DNA of 36,704 bases from Paludibacteraceae bacterium (GCA_016283095.1 JAEEMG010000074.1:1-36704); one strand, 5' to 3'; counted from the stretch's first letter, positions 15,960-24,070 are shown. Made by a program: numbers and translations. Notes: generated by a model from the letters alone, not told the origin.

Positions 15960-15991
15960 TTTGGTTAAAAGAAAAAAATGAATTTACTTTG
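15960..15991 (+). promoter_or_regulatory. Promoter of DUF6261-like gene
   Basis: TTTG at 15960-15963 and TTACTTTG at 15984-15991 (one mismatch to TAnnTTTG) are 20 bases apart. The predicted leader of about 135 nt contains one arm of the inverted repeat 16027-16175. Confidence 0.45.
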
Positions 15992-16026
15992 TAGGCATAA
16001 ACAGAGAGCTTATAGAATATGATTTA

Positions 16027-16175
16027 CATTTGTCGGGTGTAGACTTCGTCATTAGTTGTATCACTTATCACTTATCACGTAAGGTTTGGACTGTTTATGT
16101 TGCATTGTGTGCAAGAAATATATGTCTTTAAGATGAACCTTTTTAAAATTTCTAGGGTCTACACCCTGACAAATG
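16027..16175. repeat. 18-bp inverted repeat enclosing the start of the DUF6261-like gene
   Basis: CATTTGTCGGGTGTAGAC (16027-16044) is the exact complement of GTCTACACCC-T-GACAAATG (16157-16175) apart from one extra T. The 112-base interior holds both possible start codons (16097, 16133). As RNA it would make a long hairpin that buries the translation start; as DNA it has the form of an invertible segment. No recombinase gene is present in the window. Confidence 0.7.
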
Positions 16176-16798
16176 ATAAACACTTCCGTGCTCTCAGCGA
16201 AGTGGCTTCAGCGATGGATCTCTGTCCGCTGAAGGAGGATTTATCTCTTTATATATCAAAGCTTAAAGACGCACTTTCAAAGGAACAAAATCTTAGTGGA
16301 GACGGAAGATCCGCCCCATTCACCTCTGAATTAAGGAAAAATTACCGTTCATTAAATTTGCTGTCGACGGTAGTGAAAAAAACACTTATGGTGGCAGCTC
16401 TTTCTGATGACTCGGACATCCGTAGTCAAGCGGAATCAATGCAACGTATTTATTCGGAAAGCAACGTCGCCCAAAATCTGAAATTGGAAACAGCTATCGT
16501 TCGCTACTCCACTCTATGCAATAACATCAATAATTTTTTTTCATCTATTATTCAATCAGCTGTCGGAATCGGGGAAACGATAAAGAAAATGACAAAACTA
16601 TGTGATGAGAGTAATAAGATGTTGGAGGAAAGAAACAAAAACAAAGGAGTGAAAAAAGGTAATGCTCTCGACATCGCACGTCGAGAAACTGATGATATTC
16701 TTGCACTTATCGATTGTAAATTACAGGTGCTGATGGTGGAAAAGCCATCAAAAGATTTGGATTTACTGGTAGAGAAGATTCAGGAGAAGGTGAAATAA
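16133..16798 (+). CDS. DUF6261-like protein of unknown function
   Basis: This 221-residue, mostly helical protein begins MNLFKISRVYTLTNDKHFRA. It has no signal peptide, membrane segment or catalytic motif. A KGVKKGNALDIARRETDDIL segment near the C-terminus and the opening HFRALSEV pattern match my memory of the Bacteroidota DUF6261 family, so the family call is tentative. The ATG at 16133 was chosen because the family pattern starts there; an upstream ATG at 16097 would add twelve residues (MLHCVQEIYVFK). Codons 9-15 lie in the inverted repeat that begins in the leader. It converges on, and overlaps by 19 bases, the small lipoprotein gene on the other strand. Confidence 0.6.
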   Translation: MNLFKISRVYTLTNDKHFRALSEVASAMDLCPLKEDLSLYISKLKDALSKEQNLSGDGRSAPFTSELRKNYRSLNLLSTVVKKTLMVAALSDDSDIRSQAESMQRIYSESNVAQNLKLETAIVRYSTLCNNINNFFSSIIQSAVGIGETIKKMTKLCDESNKMLEERNKNKGVKKGNALDIARRETDDILALIDCKLQVLMVEKPSKDLDLLVEKIQEKVK

Positions 16799-16965
16799 AC
16801 TATTTTGATTCCGTCTCCATTCGTGTAAATAATTTTTTCATTACAACTCGTATCAGAATCAGTTATATTTTCATCACCCGATTGGATATCGTTTTGATTT
16901 CCAGAAGATAAACACGACACATATAAAAAGAATGACAAAACAAATATGATATTATAATTTTTCAT
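16780..16965 (-). CDS. Tiny lipoprotein, last gene of the redox cluster
   Basis: This 61-residue product has a signal peptide and lipobox LYVSC (Cys18) followed by LSSGNQNDIQSGDENITDSD. The mature part has only about 43 residues, acidic, with one further Cys. It lies 25 bases after the DUF1573 gene at 16991 in the same orientation, so it is probably co-transcribed. Its 3' end overlaps the convergent DUF6261-like gene. No family was recognised. It could be a truncated gene, but the lipobox is intact. Confidence 0.5.
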   Translation of the reverse strand: MKNYNIIFVLSFFLYVSCLSSGNQNDIQSGDENITDSDTSCNEKIIYTNGDGIKIVYFTFS

Positions 16966-16990
16966 AATCTGGAATTCAGACAGATAAATA

Positions 16991-17368
16991 TCATTTTTTT
17001 CTTTCTACCATTGCTTTTACACGAAAAGATGTTCTCCTATTTTGGGCATTACTGTAAATAATCAGTTTTTTGCTCACCACACCACTTACATCAGGAGTAA
17101 ATTCAATTTTAATACTGTCTGATGCTCCCGGTTCGATTGGTTTTACAGACCACTCGGTCTCCACACAATGACACGTTGACGAAACTTGGTTGATCACCAA
17201 CGGTTCATCCCCAACATTCTTGATTTCCAACATTTTTGCATGTGCGGTCTGTGAGTGATCAAGGATCACTGTTCCAAAATCCACAATCTCCTCTGACAAT
17301 TTCAAAACAGGTTTTGCAGAGACAGACAGTGAAGAAACCAACATTATGAATAGTAGGCTAATGCGCAT
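16991..17368 (-). CDS. Short DUF1573 secreted protein with CxC motif
   Basis: This 125-residue protein has a signal peptide (MRISLLFIMLVSSLSVSA) and one DUF1573 Ig-like domain: EEIVDFGTVILDHSQTAHA, then IKNVGDEPLVINQVSSTCHC, and IEFTPDVSG near the end. The Cys-His-Cys motif is at the conserved DUF1573 position. Such domains resemble ASH/MSP folds and act as periplasmic adhesion or scaffold modules; the role of the Cys pair is unknown. Its start overlaps the end of the CcdA-like gene by 11 bases (ATGCGCATTAG), so translation is probably coupled. The neighbours (TlpA-like thioredoxin, thiol transporter) suggest that the Cys pair is a redox client. Confidence 0.8.
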   Translation of the reverse strand: MRISLLFIMLVSSLSVSAKPVLKLSEEIVDFGTVILDHSQTAHAKMLEIKNVGDEPLVINQVSSTCHCVETEWSVKPIEPGASDSIKIEFTPDVSGVVSKKLIIYSNAQNRRTSFRVKAMVERKK

Positions 17369-18071
17369 GATGGAACAAAAACTCTGTTATGAAAAAGATT
17401 CCTGCTATGATAAACATAATGCCGACAAACTTGCGTACCAACGCATTGGCACTGAAAAATTTCGTCTGCATAGACGATACTTTTTCCACACCATACGCAT
17501 ATAATGCGACAACCACGAGCAACGGTATAGCTGCACCTATAGCAAAAAAGAAAGGAATCATAACAGAATGATTTTCAGCAATTGTAAGTGGCAGCATCAT
17601 ACCGAAATAGAGGACAGCACCGTCTGGACAAAAAGCCAAAGCGAGCAACATGCCCACCATAAGAGTCTGGAAAACAGTTTTTTTCTCCTCTCCCTTAAAA
17701 GAACTTACAATTTTGTCTTCCAAACCATGAAGATGGATAATGTCGAGCATCAACACTCCCACAAGTATAAAAAGCACTCCTATTATCTGGACATAAGTGT
17801 CAGCGAAATGCTCACCTATTTCCATAGCACCTGCAAATTGAGACAAAAACATTGCCAAAATAATATATGACAACGATTTTCCCAGCACAAGGATCGCACC
17901 CTGATACAACGTTGACTTTTTCGAATCACAACCAACTGACACAAAAGACAATGAGGCCAAATTGGCAGCTATAGTACAAGGGCTTATCGCCACAAGTATA
18001 CCAAGCAACAATGCTGCTATTAGCGGCACATCTTGGAATCTGCTCTGAAGAGCATAAATAAAATCACTCAT
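17358..18071 (-). CDS. CcdA/DsbD-like membrane protein (ArsG-type candidate)
   Basis: The 237-residue protein has about six membrane helices. Two Cys lie in the family positions: Cys32 in AISPCTIAANLAS and Cys148 in AFCPDGAVLYFGMMLPL. In the CcdA/DsbD group such a pair carries electrons from cytoplasmic thioredoxin across the membrane. The CPDGAV motif also resembles proteins annotated as ArsG-type aromatic-arsenical permeases, a related family, so transport of another substrate is possible. The start overlaps the stop of the upstream TlpA-like lipoprotein gene by 8 bases (ATGAGTGA), and its own end overlaps the DUF1573 gene. This tight coupling supports a pathway in which it feeds reductant to the lipoprotein. 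Confidence 0.75.
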   Translation of the reverse strand: MSDFIYALQSRFQDVPLIAALLLGILVAISPCTIAANLASLSFVSVGCDSKKSTLYQGAILVLGKSLSYIILAMFLSQFAGAMEIGEHFADTYVQIIGVLFILVGVLMLDIIHLHGLEDKIVSSFKGEEKKTVFQTLMVGMLLALAFCPDGAVLYFGMMLPLTIAENHSVMIPFFFAIGAAIPLLVVVALYAYGVEKVSSMQTKFFSANALVRKFVGIMFIIAGIFFITEFLFHHAH

Positions 18072-19167
18072 TTTGTAAAATTCTCAACTTATAACTAAGC
18101 GCTTGAATTGACGGATTGATTGCACTAATCCTTTGTTTTCCATCTATCAAAACACCATAAGGTATTTTATGTACACCGTATCGTTTTGTAATCTGGCTCT
18201 CCCAATACATAAAATCACAAGCTATCGGCCAACCACATGATTCTTCTGCCAACTCATTTAATTCCTCTCGAGTCTTATCCAATGAAATTTCAATGACCTC
18301 AAATCCTGGAGATTTGAAACGACGGTGGACATCATCCAGTGCTCTCGCATACGATTCACAAGAGTCACACCAAGATGACGTGAAAAATAGAAACAGATTT
18401 TTATTGTAATAATGGTCAAGAGTCAAAGTATCACCTTCCATAGTAACAACAGAAAACTGTGGGGCAGGTTTATTTACCTCCAAACCAGAATACAACATCA
18501 TTTCATCCTTAAGATATTTATAATATTCAGAATCACCCACTGACTCTTCATCAAGCATGTTTAGACACTGAACGATCTTGTTCAAACTAAACAGCTGATT
18601 AACATAAGCATAATATACATAATAAGTACAGCCGAAAGATGTAGGTTTGTTTGCGACCTCTGATTTCAACATAAAATAAAGAGAATCAAAAGTCTGGTAA
18701 TATTCCGTCTCCAATTTTTCAATTTCATCAAAGACATCAGTATTCACGATTTTCAACCAATTCTTACGACGCTTAGCCTCATACCCTCTTTCAAATCTGA
18801 GGATACGTGCCCAATCATCATTCGATGAGCTTCCGGTAATTTGTATCTGATCGGGGATCATCAAAGTTCCGTTAACCTCAATCTCAGTATTCTCCACCAT
18901 CAGATAAACACTTCTTTTGCCAATCTCAATCTGGCACATAGAAGGGTTTTCAACTCTACCTCTAAAGATAAAATCGCCACCGGATATTTCGCTTTGAGCA
19001 ATAGTGTCTTTTATACCCGTCAAAGGAGACGTATAAGTAAGATATGCTCTTGGCATAGGCAGACATCTGATTTTTCCTTTAATCAAAAAAGAATCGTTAC
19101 TCTTACATGACATCAAAGATGTAAGAATAAACAAAAGAGAGAATAATTTTATAATTCGTCTACCCAT
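18064..19167 (-). CDS. DUF4369-thioredoxin lipoprotein (TlpA/ResA-like)
   Basis: This 367-residue lipoprotein has lipobox LTSLMSC (Cys21). An N-terminal DUF4369-like beta domain (about 28-120) and a helical middle part (about 120-235) lead into a C-terminal thioredoxin-fold domain (about 235-365). Its active site is SSWCDSCESYA near residues 263-273, and the cis-Pro loop is KIPYGVLI. It should act at the periplasmic face as a thiol-disulfide reductase. Variants of this architecture are numerous in Bacteroidota. It is followed with overlap by the CcdA-like gene, its likely electron donor. A terminator lies only 15 bases before its start codon, so expression depends on read-through or on a promoter inside the upstream gene. 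Confidence 0.85.
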   Translation of the reverse strand: MGRRIIKLFSLLFILTSLMSCKSNDSFLIKGKIRCLPMPRAYLTYTSPLTGIKDTIAQSEISGGDFIFRGRVENPSMCQIEIGKRSVYLMVENTEIEVNGTLMIPDQIQITGSSSNDDWARILRFERGYEAKRRKNWLKIVNTDVFDEIEKLETEYYQTFDSLYFMLKSEVANKPTSFGCTYYVYYAYVNQLFSLNKIVQCLNMLDEESVGDSEYYKYLKDEMMLYSGLEVNKPAPQFSVVTMEGDTLTLDHYYNKNLFLFFTSSWCDSCESYARALDDVHRRFKSPGFEVIEISLDKTREELNELAEESCGWPIACDFMYWESQITKRYGVHKIPYGVLIDGKQRISAINPSIQALSYKLRILQNE

Positions 19168-19181
19168 AAATTTATAAAATT

Positions 19182-19214
19182 AAAAAAAGGACGACAAGGT
19201 CTCCCATGCCGTCC
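19182..19214 (-). terminator. Terminator between DUF1573 gene and TlpA-like gene
   Basis: On the minus strand GGACGGCA/TGTCGTCC (8 bp with one G-T pair, 10-nt loop) is followed by seven T (complement of 19182-19188). The next gene starts 15 bases later, with no room for a promoter between them. Confidence 0.75.
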
Positions 19215-19232
19215 ACATAATTCAAACGAAGA

Positions 19233-20300
19233 TTATTTTACTGTACCGCTAACAGAAACGACCTTTCTGCTTGTGTTAGGGTCATTAGAAATAATAGTCA
19301 AACGCTTTGTGAAATCACCGACCTTCATGTTCTTTGCGTCGATAGTGATAGAAACATCACCAGACTTACCAGACTTGATTGGCTTCTTAGGCTTTGTGAT
19401 AACAACGTTATCATCAAGAGCTGTGATATTACGGATAATCAATGGATCCTTACCCTTGTTCTCAATCTTGAACAAGAAAGACTTCTTAGATCCCTTTGCG
19501 ATCTCATTTACTGGGACTACGCTACCTACTGAGATAACTGGAGCGTTCTTCTTCTGCTCCTCAGTTAGCTTAGAGAAATCCTCGACAACTGTTGCGTTTA
19601 CATTGATAGTCTTAGACTCTCCGTTTGCAACGATTGCAAAGTTAGAAACTACAGTACCCCACTCCTCAGACTTCTTAGAATCATAAACGACTGTTATTTC
19701 AGCCTGACTCTTTGGCTTGATAACGTCCTTGTCACAAGAAACTGTGATATAAGAAGGAACACTCTTGAATGTTGGAGTGATATCAGCAGATCCATTGTTG
19801 TAAACCATCAATTTCTCCGACTTTGACTCAGGATTCTTGATTTTATGCAAATAGATGTTCTGGTTTTTCAAACGAAGATCACCTACATTGAATGGATATT
19901 CATCCTCTATCTTCTTTGCTTTAGGGATAACCTCTCCCTTGATAGTAAGACGGTGCTCACCTGCATTCTGAGTTGTGACTGTGATTGTCTTAGTGAACGC
20001 ACCAGGACGACCAGTCGCATTATATGTGGCGTTGACAACACCACTATCACCAGGAGCAACAGGAGTTTTTGTCCAATCTGGAGTTGTACATCCACAACTT
20101 GCTCTTACCTTACTCAACACCAAATCCTCAGTACCTTTGTTGACAAAGACAAACGTACAAGACACTCTTCCGTTCTCCTCTGGGAATGTACCAAAGTTAT
20201 GAACAGTTTTCTTAAATTCAATTACAGCCTTACCCTGCTCCTGAGCAAAAGCACAGATCGCAGTAACAAATGCTGCAATAAATAAAATTACTCTTTTCAT
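19233..20300 (-). CDS. Long DUF1573 secreted protein, Ig-like domains
   Basis: This 355-residue protein has a signal peptide (MKRVILFIAAFVTAICAFA). Three Ig/ASH-like repeats follow: a DUF1573 domain (about 25-130) with TVHNFGTFPEENGRVSCTF and the CxC motif RASCGCTTPDW, then two related domains, the last ending in ISNDPNTSRKVVSVSGTVK. It is periplasmic or cell-surface, without enzyme motifs. Codon use is that of an abundant protein. It has a consensus promoter and its own terminator, so it is probably made in excess over the four genes downstream. Confidence 0.85.
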   Translation of the reverse strand: MKRVILFIAAFVTAICAFAQEQGKAVIEFKKTVHNFGTFPEENGRVSCTFVFVNKGTEDLVLSKVRASCGCTTPDWTKTPVAPGDSGVVNATYNATGRPGAFTKTITVTTQNAGEHRLTIKGEVIPKAKKIEDEYPFNVGDLRLKNQNIYLHKIKNPESKSEKLMVYNNGSADITPTFKSVPSYITVSCDKDVIKPKSQAEITVVYDSKKSEEWGTVVSNFAIVANGESKTINVNATVVEDFSKLTEEQKKNAPVISVGSVVPVNEIAKGSKKSFLFKIENKGKDPLIIRNITALDDNVVITKPKKPIKSGKSGDVSITIDAKNMKVGDFTKRLTIISNDPNTSRKVVSVSGTVK

Positions 20301-20333
20301 ATCTGTTTTTTTTTATTTCTAAACATTACACCG

Positions 20334-20341
20334 CAAAGTTA
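20334..20341 (-). promoter_or_regulatory. -7 box of DUF1573 gene promoter
   Basis: The minus strand reads TAACTTTG, a match to TAnnTTTG, 34 bases before the ATG at 20300. Confidence 0.55.
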
Positions 20342-20416
20342 AAAAACTTATTTCTCATTTGCGAATAAAGAGAGATATAAAACAAGAGAAATTAAACTTT
20401 TTTAGCATTACAAACG

Positions 20417-20447
20417 AAAGACCGCCTCTTTTTGAGAGGCGGTCTTT
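20417..20447 (-). terminator. Terminator of ilvC
   Basis: A perfect 13-bp stem AAAGACCGCCTCT (20417-20429)/AGAGGCGGTCTTT (20435-20447) with loop TTTTG, 28 bases after the ilvC stop. The GC-rich core and A/T-rich ends make it effective in either direction. Confidence 0.9.
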
Positions 20448-20474
20448 ATATAATCAACCAAATTAATGATAAAA

Positions 20475-21518
20475 TTAGTTGTTCTCTGGACGCAACTTAC
20501 GTACAGTAACAGCTGTCTGCCACATTTCGCTCTCACGAAGTGCCTTAAGCTCCTTCTCAAGACCAGCGCGGTAGTCAGGCTTTGAGTTAGCGTCGATAGA
20601 GATCTGAGCCTCGTTACCAGACTTAACACTAGCGTAAAGCTTCTCAACAACTGGCTTGATTGCATCGTGGAATGGAGTCATCCAATCCAAAGCACCACGC
20701 TGAGCTGTAGTAGAACAGTTAGCGTACATCCAGTCCATACCGTTCTTTGCAAACAAAGGCATCAAAGACTGAGTAAGCTCCTCAACTGTCTCGTTGAATG
20801 CCTCTGATGGAGTGTGTCCGTTCTCACGCAATACCTCGTACTGAGCAAGAAGAAGACCCTGGATAGCACCCATCAATGAACCACGCTCACCTGTAAGGTC
20901 TGAAGTAGCCTCACGCTGGAATGTAGTCTCGAACATGTAACCTGAACCGATACCGATACCAAGTGCCAATGTCTTCTCCAATGCCTTACCTGTTGCATCC
21001 TGGTAAACTGCGTATGAAGAGTTAAGACCACGACCCTCTAGGAACATTGTACGTAGAGATGTACCTGAACCCTTAGGAGCTACCATGATAACGTCGATAT
21101 CCTTAGCAGGAACAACACCTGTACGATCGTTCCAAGTGATTGCGAATCCGTGTGAGAAGTAAAGAGTCTTACCTGGAGTAAGATACTTCTTGATTGTTGG
21201 CCATACTGACATTACAGCAGCATCTGAAAGAAGACACATTACGATAGTAGCCTTCTCACAAGCCTCTTCGATACCGAATAGAGTCTCACCTGGCTTCCAA
21301 CCATCAGCTACAGCCTTATCGTAAGTCTTACCTGGACGCTGTCCAACGATCACATTGAAACCGTTGTCACGTAGGTTCAAGCTCTGACCTGGACCCTGTA
21401 CACCATATCCGATTACTGCAATTGTCTCGTTCTTAAGAACCTCACGTGCTTTCTCCAATGGAAACTCATCGCGTGTCATCACTTCTTCGATAACGCCGCC
21501 AAAATTCATTTTTGCCAT
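20475..21518 (-). CDS. ilvC: Ketol-acid reductoisomerase
   Basis: The 347-residue enzyme converts 2-acetolactate to 2,3-dihydroxy-isovalerate (and the isoleucine homologue), between IlvBN and IlvD. The N-terminal Rossmann motif is VIGYGVQGPGQSLNLRDNG (about 35-53), followed by GQRPGKTYDKA as cofactor loop. The C-terminal knotted domain has FETTFQREATSDLTGERGSL with the metal-binding acids and the later EAFNETVEE. Length fits class I enzymes. It lies on the opposite strand 13 kb from ilvD-ilvB-ilvN, as a single gene with its own promoter and terminator, so the pathway is split into two units. The ATG at 21518 (MAKMNFGG) is the likely start; Met4 is possible. Confidence 0.97.
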   Translation of the reverse strand: MAKMNFGGVIEEVMTRDEFPLEKAREVLKNETIAVIGYGVQGPGQSLNLRDNGFNVIVGQRPGKTYDKAVADGWKPGETLFGIEEACEKATIVMCLLSDAAVMSVWPTIKKYLTPGKTLYFSHGFAITWNDRTGVVPAKDIDVIMVAPKGSGTSLRTMFLEGRGLNSSYAVYQDATGKALEKTLALGIGIGSGYMFETTFQREATSDLTGERGSLMGAIQGLLLAQYEVLRENGHTPSEAFNETVEELTQSLMPLFAKNGMDWMYANCSTTAQRGALDWMTPFHDAIKPVVEKLYASVKSGNEAQISIDANSKPDYRAGLEKELKALRESEMWQTAVTVRKLRPENN

Positions 21519-21603
21519 TTTCTATCTTTAAAAATTACAATTATTCAAATGTTCAATACACAATCAGCATAGTAATAATCCTACACAAAAACCGATTGTG
21601 ACG

Positions 21604-21611
21604 CAAAAATA
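21604..21611 (-). promoter_or_regulatory. -7 box of ilvC promoter
   Basis: The minus strand reads TATTTTTG, 86 bases before the ATG at 21518. The resulting leader of about 80 nt shows no strong hairpin, terminator or leader peptide. Confidence 0.5.
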
Positions 21612-21685
21612 CAAAAAAACAATTCGCCAACGACTATATTTTATAACATTTTTTCATTTTTTTTCATCGCGACCTGTTTTTACAT

Positions 21686-21715
21686 AAAAAAAAGAGAGAA
21701 ACATAAGTTTCTCTC
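21686..21715 (-). terminator. Terminator of the tRNA-Tyr-Gly unit
   Basis: On the minus strand GAGAGAAAC-TTAT-GTTTCTCTC is followed by eight T (complement of 21686-21693), five bases after the tRNA-Gly CCA. The same GAGAAAC/GTTTCTC stem occurs behind the tRNA fragment at 36539. Confidence 0.85.
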
Positions 21716-21719
21716 CCCT

Positions 21720-21795
21720 TGGAGCGGAAGACGGGGCTCAAACCCGCAACTTTCAGCTTGGAAGGCTGACGCTCTATCAATTGAGTTACTTCCGC
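21720..21795 (-). tRNA. tRNA-Gly (anticodon TCC)
   Basis: The minus strand folds as a cloverleaf. The acceptor GCGGAAG/CTTCCGC is perfect, the anticodon loop CTTCCAA gives TCC (Gly), and the T arm is GCGGG-TTTGAGC-CCCGT. Discriminator T and an encoded CCA (21720-21722) complete 76 bases. It follows tRNA-Tyr by 10 bases in one transcript. Confidence 0.95.
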
Positions 21796-21805
21796 AATTT
21801 TTTTG

Positions 21806-21887
21806 TGGGTGCGGATGGATTCGAACCACCGAAGGCAGAGCCAGCAGATTTACAGTCTGCCCCATTTGGCCACTCTGGTACACACCC
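21806..21887 (-). tRNA. tRNA-Tyr (anticodon GTA)
   Basis: Class II tRNA of 82 bases. The acceptor GGGTGTG/CGCACCC pairs with one G-T, the anticodon stem-loop CAGACTGTAAATCTG contains GTA, a long variable arm follows, and the T loop TTCGAAT is canonical. Discriminator A; CCA is not encoded. Confidence 0.95.
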
Positions 21888-21940
21888 TTAAGTCAATCTT
21901 CTTACTTGTTGTTGGTAAGTCGTTTTCCTTAATTGCGATG

Positions 21941-21972
21941 CAAAGGTAGATGTTTTCTATATCACCTCCAAA
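21941..21972 (-). promoter_or_regulatory. Promoter of the tRNA-Tyr-Gly unit
   Basis: On the minus strand TTTG (complement of 21969-21972), a 20-base spacer and TACCTTTG (complement of 21941-21948) form a full consensus promoter. Transcription would begin about 45 bases before tRNA-Tyr. Confidence 0.8.
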
Positions 21973-22069
21973 CATTTCATGATGTTTTTTTTAAGTTTTT
22001 TCACAACGTCCAATATATCAGCACATTAAAATTATTCAAAAAAAGCATCATTTCCATCGCACTTTTCTT

Positions 22070-22510
22070 CTATCTGGCTCCTCCATTAAATTCATCGTCA
22101 TTAAAAATCTCCCCGTCGATATCTAATATAGAGATAAATGGTATCACAGTACCGTCCGACATAGTCAAAGAATTATCATACTCATCAATTTTTCTGACCG
22201 TCCCGGTGTGGGATTTATACTCTCCTCCCGTTTTTTTCTTGTCATGGATGAAATATGTAATGGTGACGACGGGATGATCCTGCATTCTTACATTCAGATA
22301 TGCCATCCTACGATTGAGGATTTTGACAGCCTCATCCTCCATCTCCACTTCTTCATCCGTAAGTCGTGCAGTTTCGGAAATCATCGCATCATGACCTACC
22401 AATGCCGCAAACGGAGCAAACTGTGCCGCTCGCTGATACATCGTCATCTGCGGATGTGTCTTAGACACATGATGCGGTAGATTTATAATGTCGTCATAAT
22501 TGTCTGTCAT
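22070..22510 (-). CDS. YolD-like protein, partner of the Y-family polymerase
   Basis: This 146-residue protein has the YolD-like pattern: RAAQFAPFAALVGHDAMI near residues 27-44, acidic helices (LTDEEVEMEDEAVKILNRR), then a beta-rich end with TGTVRKIDEYDNSLTMSDGT. In Bacillota, YolD-like proteins are encoded beside UvrX/YqjW-type polymerases and are thought to modulate them. Its start overlaps the stop of the polymerase gene by 4 bases (ATGA), so the two are translationally coupled. Confidence 0.8.
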   Translation of the reverse strand: MTDNYDDIINLPHHVSKTHPQMTMYQRAAQFAPFAALVGHDAMISETARLTDEEVEMEDEAVKILNRRMAYLNVRMQDHPVVTITYFIHDKKKTGGEYKSHTGTVRKIDEYDNSLTMSDGTVIPFISILDIDGEIFNDDEFNGGAR

Positions 22511-24021
22511 GCTTTGTGTCCTCCAATTTGTTCGTTTCGGTCCTTTGCCGTCGCTCCTTCCTCGAAATTCAATCCTTTAAGAATAGAATTCTTGCCGAAC
22601 TGTTTCTTTATGGCTAATAGTGCTTCTTGCATTCTTCGTTCTTTCGCCAACCGTTCCTCTTCTTCTTTCTTCTGTTTTGCCAAAGTCTCATAATCGGTAA
22701 ACAGATCCAGTTGGACCATTTTGTCATCTTGTTTTTTCACCCTCGACTCCGGAATGACATGATTGGTGGTTATATTGAGTCGACGTACAAGCAAATCTTT
22801 ATTGATGATGCGGTCAAAGAGTTTTTCGACAGCTGTCATAATAAGTGTGGTTGATGATGTCTGTCTGTCGAGATTCGTTGTGCCATGTGCTGATTTCGGT
22901 ACCTCCCTACCATAATAATCTTTCACCACAGGGCCATGGTATTTGGCTCTAATCTCAGGATTTTCAAGCGATGTCCTATCATACCCCACCGTCACCACAA
23001 GCTGATCCGTCACCAATCCTTTGTCAAGCAGATCCATAGAAACAGCATCCGCCATCTCCTTGATCACAACACGTGCCTTTGAGAATGTGTATGGCTCATG
23101 AAGCACCTGCCCACTACTCAATGAATTTGTCTCAGGCCGGTAACTTTTCACATAGTCCATCGTACAAGGTTCCCAACCCCAGGAATGGTCAATCAGAAGC
23201 TCGGCATTCACTCCAAATAGTTTATACAAGACTTCATCATTCTTGACGGAAAGTCGAGCGATCTGCCCCATGGTCTCAATTCCATACATCGCCAACTTGC
23301 TCACGATTCCCTTTCCACATCTCCAAAAATCTGTAAGCGGACGATGATCCCATAGCTTTTCACGGTAAGATTTCTCATCAAGTTCCGCTATTCTCACTCC
23401 GTCTTTATCCGCAGGCATGTGTTTGGCCACGATATCCATCGCCACTTTGCACAGATACATGTTGGTTCCTATACCAGCGGTAGCCGTTATTCCTGTCTGT
23501 TTCAACACATCACGCACAATTGTCATCGCAAGGTCATGCGGAGTTTTCTTATAAGTAGACAGATATGATGTCACATCCATAAAGACTTCATCACACGAAT
23601 AGACGTGAATATCTTCCGGAGCTATATATTTAAGGTAGACGGAATAAATATGTGCGGACATCTGCATGTAGCGAGCCATACGTGGTGGAGCCACAATATA
23701 GTCAAGTTCCCAATCAGGATGGGCCTGCAAATCAGGATTTCTCCATGATTTCCCTGTGAACATACCATACGGGATCTTCATCCGTCGCTCATAATTCACC
23801 TCTCGCACTTTCTGGACGACCTCAAACAATCGTGCTCGTCCACCGATACCATACGATTTAAGCGACGGACTTACAGCTAGACAGATTGTCTTTTCCGTTC
23901 TGCTTGAATCAGCCACGACAAGGTTGGTAGACAGAGGATCCAGCCCTCTGTCTACACACTCTACTGAAGCGTAGAACGACTTCAAGTCGATAGCAATATA
24001 TGTACGATTGTCGGGATTCAT
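22507..24021 (-). CDS. Y-family DNA polymerase (UmuC/UvrX-like)
   Basis: The 504-residue translesion polymerase begins MNPDNRTYIAIDLKSFYASV, where the first catalytic Asp and the F-Y steric gate of the UmuC group are visible. The second acidic motif is YSCDEVFMDVTSYL (about residue 130), usually S-x-DE-x-F/Y. A helix-hairpin-helix-like thumb (KGIVSKLAMYGIETMGQIA) and a little-finger domain follow. The C-terminal tail (about 435-504) is charged and coiled-coil-like (LAKQKKEEEERLAKERRMQE). Together with the YolD-like gene it makes a two-gene DNA-damage tolerance unit. No LexA-type site or umuD was seen. Confidence 0.9.
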   Translation of the reverse strand: MNPDNRTYIAIDLKSFYASVECVDRGLDPLSTNLVVADSSRTEKTICLAVSPSLKSYGIGGRARLFEVVQKVREVNYERRMKIPYGMFTGKSWRNPDLQAHPDWELDYIVAPPRMARYMQMSAHIYSVYLKYIAPEDIHVYSCDEVFMDVTSYLSTYKKTPHDLAMTIVRDVLKQTGITATAGIGTNMYLCKVAMDIVAKHMPADKDGVRIAELDEKSYREKLWDHRPLTDFWRCGKGIVSKLAMYGIETMGQIARLSVKNDEVLYKLFGVNAELLIDHSWGWEPCTMDYVKSYRPETNSLSSGQVLHEPYTFSKARVVIKEMADAVSMDLLDKGLVTDQLVVTVGYDRTSLENPEIRAKYHGPVVKDYYGREVPKSAHGTTNLDRQTSSTTLIMTAVEKLFDRIINKDLLVRRLNITTNHVIPESRVKKQDDKMVQLDLFTDYETLAKQKKEEEERLAKERRMQEALLAIKKQFGKNSILKGLNFEEGATAKDRNEQIGGHKA

Positions 24022-24070
24022 TCTACATACGATTCAAATACTGTTCTTATTCCTTTTCCCGTTTACTTTT

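Noticed and set aside
21680-21883. 67-codon frame over the two tRNA genes
   Set aside because: Shadow of tRNA-Gly and tRNA-Tyr.
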